DNA of 15,969 nt from an uncultured Eubacteriales bacterium (GCA_948933715.1 CAQZPH010000018.1:1-15969); one strand, 5' to 3'; positions 1-6,790 are shown, counted from the first letter of the stretch. The notes: generated by a model not told the origin, from the sequence alone. Numbers and translations are program-made.

Positions 1-284
1 ATATTTACATTGATTTTAGAGATTTGATCTTGTATTGATAATATTTGTTTATTAACATTATCGCTTTGTTTGCGCTTATCGTGTATCTTCTTGTTTACTT
101 CTTTTAATTTTTTTTCAAGATTACGTTTTTTTGCTCTTATACCTGCCCTTGTAGCTTCGTGCTCTCTAATATTGAAACTTTTTTTAGCACTCGCAGCCTG
201 GGCTACTCGAGGAGCAAAAGCGGCACTGTAACTAAAAGTTAGAGTAGCGCAAATTAATAAAGATAAAAGTTTCTTACCATCCAA
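1..284 (-). CDS. Secreted coiled-coil murein hydrolase activator (EnvC/M23-like), N-terminal part only
   Basis: Partial gene that runs off the left edge; about 94 codons are visible. I chose a TTG start at 284 because AGGGAGGAG lies six bases upstream, and the only nearby ATG (280) hits a stop after eight codons. The protein opens with a short basic stretch (MDGKKLL) and a hydrophobic signal sequence ending near AAFAPRVAQAA. A Lys/Glu/Gln-rich helix follows, containing RKKRNLEKKLKEVNKKI-like heptads typical of a coiled coil. The start overlaps the ftsX stop by 11 bp, so the two are translationally coupled. In many bacteria FtsX binds an extracytosolic coiled-coil partner (EnvC, PcsB, or a CwlO-type hydrolase) that triggers peptidoglycan hydrolysis, and this gene sits in that position. 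The catalytic or LytM domain is outside the window, so hydrolase versus activator cannot be decided. Confidence 0.72.
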   Translation of the reverse strand, partial: MDGKKLLSLLICATLTFSYSAAFAPRVAQAASAKKSFNIREHEATRAGIRAKKRNLEKKLKEVNKKIHDKRKQSDNVNKQILSIQDQISKINVN

Positions 285-1173
285 GAATTTCTCCTCCCTC
301 TTTCTTTAGGTATTTGCTTATGGATATAAGACCTCCAATCAATCCAAATCCAATACCCGCAGCAATAAATACTAAGAAGATAGGAAATGAAACACTACTA
401 AACGGTATGTGAGAAAAAGGAATAGTCCTTTTTATGTATCCTATTAGAATGTCGTATATAAACTTTAATACAATTGATGATATTATAGCGGATATAATTC
501 CTATAATAATGCCTTCAACAATAAAGGGAATACGGACAAACCAATCTGTTGCACCCACAGATTTCATTATACTTATTTCAAACCTACGACTATACATAGT
601 AAGTTTTATTGTATTTGAGAGGATGAATAAAGATACAAGACCTAAAACTATTACTATAAATACTCCTATTATAGCTATGAGTCTATCGAATCGAGAGAGC
701 TTTTCAAAAAGTTCGCTTCTGTTAACCACACTATCAATACCTTGTATCTGTGTTATTTGATCAACGGTTTCTTGATACTTTGATATATCAATTAATGTAA
801 TGTGAAATGCATGTGGAAAAGGGTTTTTATCTTTAATTCCGTCAAATATAGGACCTAATTCATCTTTAAACCTTTCAACAGCTTCTTGTTTTGAATAAAA
901 CCTGCATTCTCCTACGTTGTATACATCTTTAATGCGTTCGCCTATTGACAAAGCTTCTTCTGTTTCTATTTCTTCATTTAAATATATAGTAACACTGTTT
1001 TGAGATTCTATGGTGTTAAGTGCACTGCTTATATTCATTGAAAACAGTGCAGCAGAACCGGTAAGCAATAAGCATAAAACTAAAACGCCGATTGATGCTA
1101 CTGACATCATCCAATTTTTAAAAATATTTTTAAAGCCTTCAGACAATAAGTAATTTATAGAACTAAATTTCAT
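274..1173 (-). CDS. ftsX: Cell division protein FtsX, membrane subunit of FtsEX
   Basis: About 299 residues. FtsX is the membrane partner of the FtsE ATPase; the complex passes ATP-driven conformational change to periplasmic or surface murein hydrolases at the septum. The protein has the family layout: a short cytosolic N-terminus, TM1 near residues 22-44, a large extracytosolic domain (about 45-165), then three C-terminal TMs with the conserved cytosolic segment RRFEISIMKSVGATDWFV. The ATG at 1173 was chosen because GGAGGTG lies six bases before it. A longer reading frame to 1215 starts inside ftsE and adds 14 residues with no ribosome site. It overlaps the ftsE end by 11 bp and the next gene by 11 bp, so ftsE, ftsX and the coiled-coil gene form one unit. 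Confidence 0.95.
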   Translation of the reverse strand: MKFSSINYLLSEGFKNIFKNWMMSVASIGVLVLCLLLTGSAALFSMNISSALNTIESQNSVTIYLNEEIETEEALSIGERIKDVYNVGECRFYSKQEAVERFKDELGPIFDGIKDKNPFPHAFHITLIDISKYQETVDQITQIQGIDSVVNRSELFEKLSRFDRLIAIIGVFIVIVLGLVSLFILSNTIKLTMYSRRFEISIMKSVGATDWFVRIPFIVEGIIIGIISAIISSIVLKFIYDILIGYIKRTIPFSHIPFSSVSFPIFLVFIAAGIGFGLIGGLISISKYLKKEGGEILGW

Positions 1174-1849
1174 GTTGCACCTCCGGGTCTCCAGTGTCAG
1201 ACGTAATGGTTCCATTATTTATTTCTATAACCCGTTTACCAAACTGTTTTACAAGGTCATGTTCATGAGTAACCATTAAGATGGTAGTTCCCCGTTTGTT
1301 AATTTCGGTTAACAGCTTAACTATTTCAAATGACATTTCTGGATCAATATTACCTGTAGGCTCGTCTGCAATAATAATAGACGGATTATTTACAAGTGCC
1401 CGCGCAAGACCGACTCTTTGCTGCTCACCGCCGGAAAGCTCTGCTGGACGCCTGTGTGCTTTGTCTTGAAGATCTACAAGATTTAAAATGTACGGTACTC
1501 TATTTCTTACATCTTTTTCTGATGCTCCTGTGACTCGCATTGCAAATGCTACATTATCAAAAACAGTCATTTTATCTATTAATCGGAAGTCCTGAAAAAC
1601 AATACCCATTTTTCTGCGTATATACGGAACTTCTTTTTTTGTAACATTAGTTGTGTTTATACCGTCTAAATATATAACACCTCTAGAAGGTAATTCTTCA
1701 TGCATTATAAGTTTTAAGAATGTACTTTTTCCTGCACCAGAAGAGCCAACTATAAATACAAATTCACCTTTTTTTACATGTAAATTAATATTCTTAAGAG
1801 CACTTGTACCGTTAAGATAGACTTTTGATACATTCTTGAACTCTATCAT
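1163..1849 (-). CDS. ftsE: Cell division ATP-binding protein FtsE
   Basis: 228 residues, the usual FtsE length. It is the cytosolic ABC ATPase that pairs with FtsX. All motifs are intact: Walker A GSSGAGKST (about residues 36-44), Q-loop VFQDF, signature LSGGEQQR, Walker B IIIADEPTGNID and switch histidine MVTHEHD. The ATG at 1849 follows AAAAGGAG with good spacing. The 40 bp between this gene and the upstream regulator holds no terminator, so read-through from the regulator's promoter is likely. FtsE makes a useful contrast with the other ABC ATPase in this window, whose signature motif is degenerate. Confidence 0.97.
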   Translation of the reverse strand: MIEFKNVSKVYLNGTSALKNINLHVKKGEFVFIVGSSGAGKSTFLKLIMHEELPSRGVIYLDGINTTNVTKKEVPYIRRKMGIVFQDFRLIDKMTVFDNVAFAMRVTGASEKDVRNRVPYILNLVDLQDKAHRRPAELSGGEQQRVGLARALVNNPSIIIADEPTGNIDPEMSFEIVKLLTEINKRGTTILMVTHEHDLVKQFGKRVIEINNGTITSDTGDPEVQHEI

Positions 1850-1889
1850 TGTTTTTACTCCTTTTTTATTTACCTAACACTAAATGGGT

Positions 1890-2975
1890 TTAATATTTAA
1901 CAGGGTTTGATGTTAAATATTTTTTAACCATCAGTGCTACTTTAAATACAATAGCATCTTCAAATTCACGCAGGTCAAGACCAGTTAATTTTTTGATTTT
2001 TTCTAGTCTATAAACTAATGTATTTCTATGTACAAATAATTTACGGGAAGTTTCAGATACGTTTAAATTGTTTTCAAAGAAACGTTGAATAGTAAACAAT
2101 GTTTCTTGGTCTAAAGAATCAATCGAGCCACGTTTGAATACTTCTTTTAAGAACATCTCACATAAAGTAGTAGGCAGTTGATATACAAGCCTTGCAACAC
2201 CGAGGTTATCATAACTAATAATAACTTTTTCAGTATCGAAAACTTTAGAAACTTCAATAGCTATTTGAGATTCTTTAAAAGATGCTGCAATATCTTTAAT
2301 ATTATTAACAGTGGTACCAATACCGATTGAACAATGAATATAAAATTCACTTGTTAAAGTATCAGCAATAGATTGCGCAAGTTGGTTAAGATCAGCAGAT
2401 GTGATCCCTTCTTTTACTTCTTTTACAATAGCAATATCTGTTTCATTAACGTTTACAACAAAGTCTTTATTTTTATCCGGGAACAAACTTTGTAAAACAT
2501 CGTAAGCAGATACATCTGTTTTTGAATTTATTTTTACTAGCATACATACTCTTGAAGCTTCAACATTAAGATGAAGTTCACGTGCTTTAAGGTAAATGTC
2601 TCCTGGCAGAATGTTATCCATTATAACATTCTTTATAAAGTTACCTCTATCGTATTTTTCATCGTAAAATTGTTTTATGTTTCCAAACGATATTGATAGC
2701 ATAGAAACATATCTTTGAGCAGCTTCGTCGTCACCTTTTATGAATACAGCATACTCGGCGTGCTCTTTACAATCAAGTGATTTATATGTATACCCATTTA
2801 TTATAAAAGTTGAAGAAGGTTTGAAGAAATCAGGTGTAATATTGTTTCTTACTTCACCTATTTTATCAAGATCGCTACAAGCGACAACAACTGCAGTTTC
2901 ATCAATTACTCCAATTGTTCTTCCGATAGCATCGTGCATTTGATGTACAATACCTTGAAATAATCTGTTAGACAT
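1890..2975 (-). CDS. PucR/CdaR-family helix-turn-helix transcriptional regulator
   Basis: About 361 residues. The C-terminal 60 residues form the PucR-type DNA-binding domain (HTH_30): FFENNLNVSETSRKLFVH is followed by RNTLVYRLEKIKKLTGLD and a closing helix. The middle (about 130-270) resembles the degenerate GGDEF-like domain of CdaR proteins, with CSIGIGTTVNNIKDIAASFK. The N-terminal 100 residues look like a small sensory domain of unknown ligand. The ATG at 2975 has GAGGGAG six bases upstream; a GTG at 2990 would sit on that ribosome site and is rejected. It has its own promoter and leads the ftsE-ftsX operon with a 40 bp gap. Its target genes cannot be read from the sequence; autoregulation or control of ftsEX is only a guess. 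Confidence 0.85.
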   Translation of the reverse strand: MSNRLFQGIVHQMHDAIGRTIGVIDETAVVVACSDLDKIGEVRNNITPDFFKPSSTFIINGYTYKSLDCKEHAEYAVFIKGDDEAAQRYVSMLSISFGNIKQFYDEKYDRGNFIKNVIMDNILPGDIYLKARELHLNVEASRVCMLVKINSKTDVSAYDVLQSLFPDKNKDFVVNVNETDIAIVKEVKEGITSADLNQLAQSIADTLTSEFYIHCSIGIGTTVNNIKDIAASFKESQIAIEVSKVFDTEKVIISYDNLGVARLVYQLPTTLCEMFLKEVFKRGSIDSLDQETLFTIQRFFENNLNVSETSRKLFVHRNTLVYRLEKIKKLTGLDLREFEDAIVFKVALMVKKYLTSNPVKY

Positions 2976-3061
2976 AAAAAACTCCCTCACTAATTCGAAT
3001 TTTGATTTTTGTTAGAATAAAATTTTACAAATAAACAGAATATTAAAATAAACCTAAGTAT

Positions 3062-3090
3062 ATTTTACATAAATATTGAGAATATTGCAA
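3062..3090 (-). promoter_or_regulatory. Sigma-A-type promoter of the regulator-ftsEX operon
   Basis: On the minus strand TTGCAA (3090-3085) is followed by a 17-base spacer and TAAAAT (3067-3062). Transcription would start near 3055, giving a leader of about 80 bases to the ATG at 2975. The rest of the gap between 2976 and 3233 is AT-rich and shows nothing else clear. Confidence 0.55.
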
Positions 3091-3233
3091 CTATATTATC
3101 GAAAAAGTTTGTTTATTTTATTTATATGCACTGTGATTTTTGCTATAAACCTATAAATTAAATGACATTCTTGTGCTTTTAAACATGTTTTTTAATTTAA
3201 ATTAAGTTTTAATTATTTATAAAAATATATTTT

Positions 3234-3281
3234 AAGAGCAACAGCCAAATCCCATAAATACTGGACTTGACGGTTGCTCTT
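3234..3281 (-). terminator. Long hairpin after the ABC ATPase gene
   Basis: On the minus strand AAGAGCAAC pairs with GTTGCTCTT. The stem continues inwards after one mismatch with CAAGTCC against GGATTTG (one G-U pair), giving about 18 pairs around a loop near ten bases. It starts five bases after the ATPase stop. AAAATATATTTTTA follows, a moderate U-rich tail, so termination is likely though not textbook. On the plus strand the same hairpin is followed by TATTTTTAA. Confidence 0.65.
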
Positions 3282-3285
3282 ATTT

Positions 3286-4401
3286 TTAATTTAATATAGC
3301 TTTACCTGTATCTTTATCAAAAATATGAATCTTTGTAGTGTCAATGTAAATATCTATAATATTCCCAGACTTTACCTTAGTGTTCGATTTTACTTTTGAG
3401 ATTATAGAGTTTTTACCTACACTTAAATATAAATAAGTATCATTGTCTGCTGTTAGCTCAGTAGATTCTACTTCTGCTTTAAATTTATCTAGAGATTGTT
3501 TTAGATCTGCACTTTCATTCACCTGTAGTGCTTCTGGACGAATCCCTAGTATTATTTCTTTGTCTATATAACTTTCTAAAACATTATCTTTATTTTTTCC
3601 TTGTGGAAGTGAAACTTTATAGTCTGCAAACGATAAAGAGTATTTATTATTTTCTTTTATGATAGTTGCATCAATAAAATTCATAGAAGGAGTGCCTATA
3701 AACCCTGCAACAAAATCATTACACGGGTTTTCATACAAGTTTTGTGGAGTATCTACCTGTTTGATTATACCATCTTTCATGACAACTATACGGTTACCCA
3801 TTTGAGTAGCTTCGTCCTGGTCATGAGATACATAAATAAATGTTGTGTTAAGATTCTTGTGTAACCTTATAATTTCCGCGCGCATTTGACTTTTTAAGTT
3901 AGAATCTAAATTTGCAAGCGGGTCATCTAAAAGAAAAACTTTAGGATTACGAACAACAGCGCGACCAAGGGCCACTAATTGACGTTGGATTATGGAAAGC
4001 GATTTTGGATTTTTATCAAGAAGGTTAGAAATACCTAAAATTTCGGCTGTTTTATATACACGATCGTCTATTTCATCTTTAGACAATTTCCGAAGTTTTA
4101 ATCCAAAAGCCATATTATCATATATAGTCATATGGGGATAAAGTGCATAGTTTTGAAATACCATGGCGATATCCCTATCTTTTGGATCTAGATCATTGCA
4201 GAGTTTATCGTCTATATATAATTTACCACTACTAATCTCTTCAAGGCCTGCAATCATACGTAATACAGTAGATTTTCCACATCCTGAAGGTCCCAAAAGA
4301 ACAATAAACTCGTTGTCTTTTACTTCAAGATTAAAGTTTTGGACAGCATTAACAGTGTCATCATAAATCTTATAAACACTTTTTAAAATCACTTTAGACA
4401 T
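3286..4401 (-). CDS. MalK/UgpC/MsmX-type ABC transporter ATPase with degenerate signature motif
   Basis: 371 residues, normal for carbohydrate-importer ATPases that carry a C-terminal TOBE domain. Visible motifs: Walker A GPSGCGKST (about 37-45), Q-loop AMVFQNYALYPHMT, D-loop ANLDSNLK, switch histidine FIYVSHDQDEA, and a regulatory C-terminal third from about 240 (FIGTPSMNFIDA, then GIRPEAL). Two catalytic elements depart from the family. The signature reads LSIIQRQL where LSGGQRQR is usual, and the Walker B end reads VFLLDDPL where LLDEPL is usual, so the catalytic glutamate is an aspartate. The codons read cleanly, with no frameshift. No permease or solute-binding gene is adjacent, as with shared ATPases such as MsmX. 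Its substrate is unknown, and it may be a weak or non-hydrolysing ATPase. The start has TAGGAGGA five bases upstream. Confidence 0.9.
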   Translation of the reverse strand: MSKVILKSVYKIYDDTVNAVQNFNLEVKDNEFIVLLGPSGCGKSTVLRMIAGLEEISSGKLYIDDKLCNDLDPKDRDIAMVFQNYALYPHMTIYDNMAFGLKLRKLSKDEIDDRVYKTAEILGISNLLDKNPKSLSIIQRQLVALGRAVVRNPKVFLLDDPLANLDSNLKSQMRAEIIRLHKNLNTTFIYVSHDQDEATQMGNRIVVMKDGIIKQVDTPQNLYENPCNDFVAGFIGTPSMNFIDATIIKENNKYSLSFADYKVSLPQGKNKDNVLESYIDKEIILGIRPEALQVNESADLKQSLDKFKAEVESTELTADNDTYLYLSVGKNSIISKVKSNTKVKSGNIIDIYIDTTKIHIFDKDTGKAILN

Positions 4402-4417
4402 AAAATCCTCCTATCCA

Positions 4418-4434
4418 GCGTGTAAGTTACACGC
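4418..4434. promoter_or_regulatory. Perfect palindrome in the ABC ATPase leader, possible operator or hairpin
   Basis: GCGTGTAA and TTACACGC are exact inverted repeats around a single central base. The element lies between the promoter and the ribosome site of the ABC ATPase gene (minus strand), inside the expected transcript. As DNA it looks like a dimeric repressor operator; as RNA it could form a six-pair hairpin with a five-base loop. It is much richer in G+C than its surroundings. Confidence 0.5.
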
Positions 4435-4465
4435 CTTACTTTTTAGTTCCATACTTTTTACGTTC

Positions 4466-4495
4466 ATTATACTATTATACCAAATTTAGTTACAA
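4466..4495 (-). promoter_or_regulatory. Sigma-A-type promoter of the ABC ATPase gene
   Basis: On the minus strand TTGTAA (4495-4490), an 18-base spacer and a consensus TATAAT (4471-4466). A second TATAAT sits just upstream (4479-4474) and could be an alternative -10. The leader to the ATG at 4401 is about 55-60 bases and includes the palindrome at 4418-4434. Confidence 0.6.
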
Positions 4496-4542
4496 AATAA
4501 AAGATAATTTTTGTACAAATATTCCACTACTACCTTATAAAA

Positions 4543-4565
4543 AATAACTATTTTTTAAAGTTATT
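4543..4565 (-). terminator. Weak intrinsic terminator after the DUF4830 gene
   Basis: On the minus strand AATAACT and AGTTATT form a seven-pair, AT-only stem with a nine-base loop, followed by a run of about six T. It starts 15 bases after the stop at 4581. The low stem stability makes it weak. Confidence 0.4.
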
Positions 4566-4580
4566 ATATATTAATTTTTG

Positions 4581-5072
4581 TTAAACTTTAGTTTTGTTGG
4601 GATCAAAAAATCCGTGCATAAACCCGTTAAGGCTAAAGGAAGATATGTCTCCACCGATAACTTTACCGTTTAAAACTAATAAATTTGCTCTTACACTTTG
4701 TGAAGGATCCGTGTAGTTTAATATTTGATATGTATATCGAGTGCATGATTTCTCGTGGTATTTAGAAAGATCAAGTCCTTGTTCGCGCTGAATATTGTTA
4801 TATTTTTCGTATGTACTATTAAACTCAGACGGAATAGATATAGTAGATATTTCTATTGGTTCGCTTGAAACCTCCCATCCAAACTGAGATAAAAATTCAA
4901 TTCTATCCTCGTTATCTTGTGCATTAAGATTATATTTACCAATAGGGCATACGGCTTGAGACTTATTTAAACTGGACGAAAAAATTAAAATAAATATAGA
5001 TAATAAAGTAAACAAAACTACAATATATGTAATTAGTTTGCGTCTTGAAGTTTTAACTGAAAGTATAAACAT
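4581..5072 (-). CDS. Small membrane-anchored DUF4830 protein
   Basis: 163 residues. The protein has a short basic N-terminus (MFILSVKTSRRKL), one TM segment (about 14-35) and an extracytosolic domain of about 110 residues. The conserved-looking core includes EFLSQFGWEVSSEPIE, IPSEFNSTYEKYNNIQ, GLDLSKYHEKSCTRYTYQIL, VRANLLVLNGKVIGGDI and GFMHGF. I recognise this pattern from memory as DUF4830, found in Clostridia; function is unknown. Two cysteines lie outside the membrane (one just after the TM, one in KSCTRY). The ATG at 5072 is set by AATAAGGAGG eight bases before it; the frame stays open to 5273, but that extension would cross the promoter and terminator. The leader shows elaborate regulation, described in separate entries. 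The gene seems monocistronic. Confidence 0.78.
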   Translation of the reverse strand: MFILSVKTSRRKLITYIVVLFTLLSIFILIFSSSLNKSQAVCPIGKYNLNAQDNEDRIEFLSQFGWEVSSEPIEISTISIPSEFNSTYEKYNNIQREQGLDLSKYHEKSCTRYTYQILNYTDPSQSVRANLLVLNGKVIGGDISSFSLNGFMHGFFDPNKTKV

Positions 5073-5113
5073 AAAAAAATCCTCCTTATTACTTATATAT
5101 GTTAATAAGGAGG
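5073..5113 (-). promoter_or_regulatory. Hairpin that buries the DUF4830 ribosome-binding site
   Basis: On the minus strand CCTCCTTATTA (5113-5103) is the exact complement of TAATAAGGAGG (5091-5081), with an 11-base loop. The 3' arm is the Shine-Dalgarno sequence itself. ATTTTTTT then leads straight into the ATG at 5072. When folded, the 11-pair stem would hide the ribosome site. It also looks like a terminator because of the T run, so it could act on translation, transcription or both. Confidence 0.65.
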
Positions 5114-5121
5114 ATAAAATG

Positions 5122-5153
5122 AAAAAAAAATAAGCGCTCATACGAGCACTTAT
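5122..5153 (-). terminator. Intrinsic terminator inside the DUF4830 leader (attenuator candidate)
   Basis: On the minus strand ATAAGTGCTC and GAGCGCTTAT form a ten-pair stem (one G-U) closed by a GTAT tetraloop, followed directly by nine T. This is the best-formed intrinsic terminator in the window. It lies after the gene's promoter and before its ribosome-site hairpin, so it should cut transcription short unless something prevents folding. Confidence 0.75.
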
Positions 5154-5208
5154 ACTAAAGAAAAGGAATTTATGAGAATGAAAAAGGTAAAAATCAATCT
5201 CGATTAAT

Positions 5209-5237
5209 AATATAACATATAATTTTGTGTTTGTAAA
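5209..5237 (-). promoter_or_regulatory. Sigma-A-type promoter of the DUF4830 gene
   Basis: On the minus strand TTTACA (5237-5232), a 17-base spacer and TATATT (5214-5209). Start of transcription is expected near 5202, giving a leader of about 130 bases that holds the terminator and the ribosome-site hairpin. Confidence 0.6.
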
Positions 5238-5245
5238 GAGTTTTT

Positions 5246-5306
5246 TGAAAAAAATATTAAAAAAATGTATCAAAACCTATTTTAAATATAACAAGGTGAT
5301 ACATTT
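5246..5306 (-). terminator. Intrinsic terminator downstream of the DUF1015 gene
   Basis: On the minus strand AAATGTATCACCT pairs with AGGTTTTGATACATTT (13 pairs, a three-base bulge, 15-base loop), followed by TTTTAATATTTTTTTC. It lies about 175 bases past the DUF1015 stop and just before the DUF4830 promoter. It therefore separates the two units, and would leave a long 3' tail on the DUF1015 mRNA. Confidence 0.65.
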
Positions 5307-5387
5307 AGTTACAACCAAGCGCTTGTGCCATGCCTCTTTGCGTTATGTTTATTTTATATTTTAAGGTTAAAAAATTTTAGAAGTAAA

Positions 5388-5419
5388 ATTGTAACTTTTT
5401 AAGTTAAAAATGTTACAAT
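5388..5419. repeat. Imperfect inverted repeat in the DUF1015 3' region
   Basis: ATTGTAACTTTTTAA is mirrored by TTAAAAATGTTACAAT, with one extra base in one arm. On the minus strand four T follow. It may be a weak first terminator for DUF1015, an operator, or chance in AT-rich DNA. The stretch 5073-5480 holds no gene that I can support; its other contents are the listed terminators, promoter and hairpin. Confidence 0.4.
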
Positions 5420-5480
5420 AATATGACAAGGCAATAAAATAAAGTTTTAATTATTATATAGAAAAATAAATATTATAAAA

Positions 5481-6707
5481 TCAATCCATTTTATATATAG
5501 TTAACCCAGCTATGACCTTTGTGATAAAATATGTGGATTTTTGAGGCATTTTTTCATTTGCATTTGCTACGTTTATGATTTGCGACAATGGGGTAGGGTT
5601 AAGAAAAAAAGCAATATCATATTCATTTTTGTTAACAAGATCAATAGAATAGGAAAAATCTCTAGTATAAAATATATCTTTTTGATTATTTATATTAGAT
5701 AAATCCTTTTTTAAACTTCTCTTTATTATAAGTTCATCAAGAATAGATACGTCGCACTCAAGAGGAACCTTTTTTAAACTTATATCCTCTTTTAAAACTA
5801 AGATAAAGTAGTTACCTTTAAAATACATTCCAAATCCATGTTTATTGCACATGCAAACTTTATTTAACGATTTTTGAAGCTCATTTTTATTAGGCAATAG
5901 GTTTACGTTAAAATATTGTGTGCAGTTATTAAAAAATGTATTAAAATTAAAATCTTTACAAGCTTTAATTAACCTATGCGTAGGTAAAATTATAAGATTT
6001 TCATCATTCATGTTTGCAAGAAACATCATAGTATAATTGTTGCCCGTGAGTGCTTTAAACTTTTGCGCAGTTTCATATCTGTGGTGCCCGTCTGCTATAT
6101 ATAATTTACGGGAATTAAAATCATCACATATTTCTTTTATAGAATTTTCATTATCTACTATCCAAAGCCTGTGAGTAACATTATTTTCATCTGTAAATTC
6201 AAGTTTTGGAGGACTTTTCATAAACGGAATTAACTTTTTTTCAGTAGAGTTATCTTTATCGTCATATAGTGAGAAAATAGGACTAAAATTACTTTTTGTA
6301 GTTTTTAATAAATTAAGCCGATCATTTTTTGGTGCACACAATGTATGCTCATGAGGAAATATCACTTGTTTATCAAAGTTTTCTACTTTTATAAGACATA
6401 TTATTCCGTGGAGTTTTTTCTTTTTGCCGTCGAAGATAAATTCTTGCTCATAAATATAAATGCTATCTTTATTTTCTTTAACTAATACTTTTTGATTGAT
6501 TAATGAATCTAAGATATTTTTTGCATTGTTATACCGGTCGTAGCCACGAGGGCTTTCAAGGCGGACAATGTTATATGGGCTTTTATTTATATAATAGGTG
6601 TATTTTTTTTCATCTATAATATCATATACCGGGCAAATAACTTGCAAAGGATCGTTTATCAATTTATCATTAAACCGAAGTGCTTTAAAAGGTTTTGCTT
6701 TCGCCAA
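5481..6707 (-). CDS. DUF1015 family protein
   Basis: 408 residues, the usual size for DUF1015. Family hallmarks are the opening PFKALRFN, the early CPVYDII...Y segment, SPYNIVRLE with RY, and the motif KLYIADGHHRYETA (about residues 200-215), followed by a MMFLANMNDENLIILPTHR-type strand. The biochemical role of this family is not established, though its genes often neighbour serine metabolism genes elsewhere; none are seen here. I chose the TTG at 6707 (MAKAKPFKAL) because AGAGGTG lies six bases upstream; the GTG at 6716 is part of that same ribosome site. Many aligned members begin at this point. It is downstream of the rnf operon with a 113 bp gap that contains a long inverted repeat. Confidence 0.88.
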   Translation of the reverse strand: MAKAKPFKALRFNDKLINDPLQVICPVYDIIDEKKYTYYINKSPYNIVRLESPRGYDRYNNAKNILDSLINQKVLVKENKDSIYIYEQEFIFDGKKKKLHGIICLIKVENFDKQVIFPHEHTLCAPKNDRLNLLKTTKSNFSPIFSLYDDKDNSTEKKLIPFMKSPPKLEFTDENNVTHRLWIVDNENSIKEICDDFNSRKLYIADGHHRYETAQKFKALTGNNYTMMFLANMNDENLIILPTHRLIKACKDFNFNTFFNNCTQYFNVNLLPNKNELQKSLNKVCMCNKHGFGMYFKGNYFILVLKEDISLKKVPLECDVSILDELIIKRSLKKDLSNINNQKDIFYTRDFSYSIDLVNKNEYDIAFFLNPTPLSQIINVANANEKMPQKSTYFITKVIAGLTIYKMD

Positions 6708-6721
6708 TTTTATCACCTCTT

Positions 6722-6790
6722 ATTATATAAAGCCCCTTTTTATATAAGCGTAGATCAAAATACAGTCTACTGGGGCATTCTTTATATAAT
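6722..6790. repeat. Long inverted repeat with inner stem between rnfB and the DUF1015 gene
   Basis: ATTATATAAAGCCCC (6722-6736) is matched by the complement of 6772-6790, interrupted by a four-base bulge. A separate inner stem, GTAGA (6750-6754) with TCTAC (6766-6770), sits in the loop. On the minus strand it spans most of the DUF1015 leader and ends 15 bases before the start codon. A weak promoter (TAGACT, 17 bases, TATATA) may lie inside. It could be an mRNA structure, the end signal of the rnf operon, or a tiny mobile-element remnant. Confidence 0.5.

Noticed and set aside
434..760. Plus-strand open frame of 108 codons
   Set aside because: Lies wholly opposite ftsX, lacks a ribosome site and has no family features. 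Other plus-strand frames opposite ftsE, the regulator, the ABC ATPase and the rnf genes were dropped for the same reason.
1174..1215. Longer ftsX start at 1215
   Set aside because: Adds 14 residues inside ftsE with no ribosome site; the ATG at 1173 has GGAGGTG at ideal spacing.
3286..4401. Reading the ABC ATPase as a pseudogene
   Set aside because: The frame is full length with promoter, ribosome site, terminator-like hairpin and all other motifs intact; only the signature and the Walker B end are changed.
5119..5133. Plus-strand micro-frame ATG AAA AAA AAA TAA behind AAGGAGG
   Set aside because: The ribosome-like site is the mirror arm of the perfect inverted repeat, and the A run is the T run of the minus-strand terminator; no promoter was seen.
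5073..5273. Extended N-terminus of the DUF4830 protein up to 5273
   Set aside because: The extension covers the promoter, an intrinsic terminator and the ribosome-site hairpin; ATG 5072 has a perfect site.
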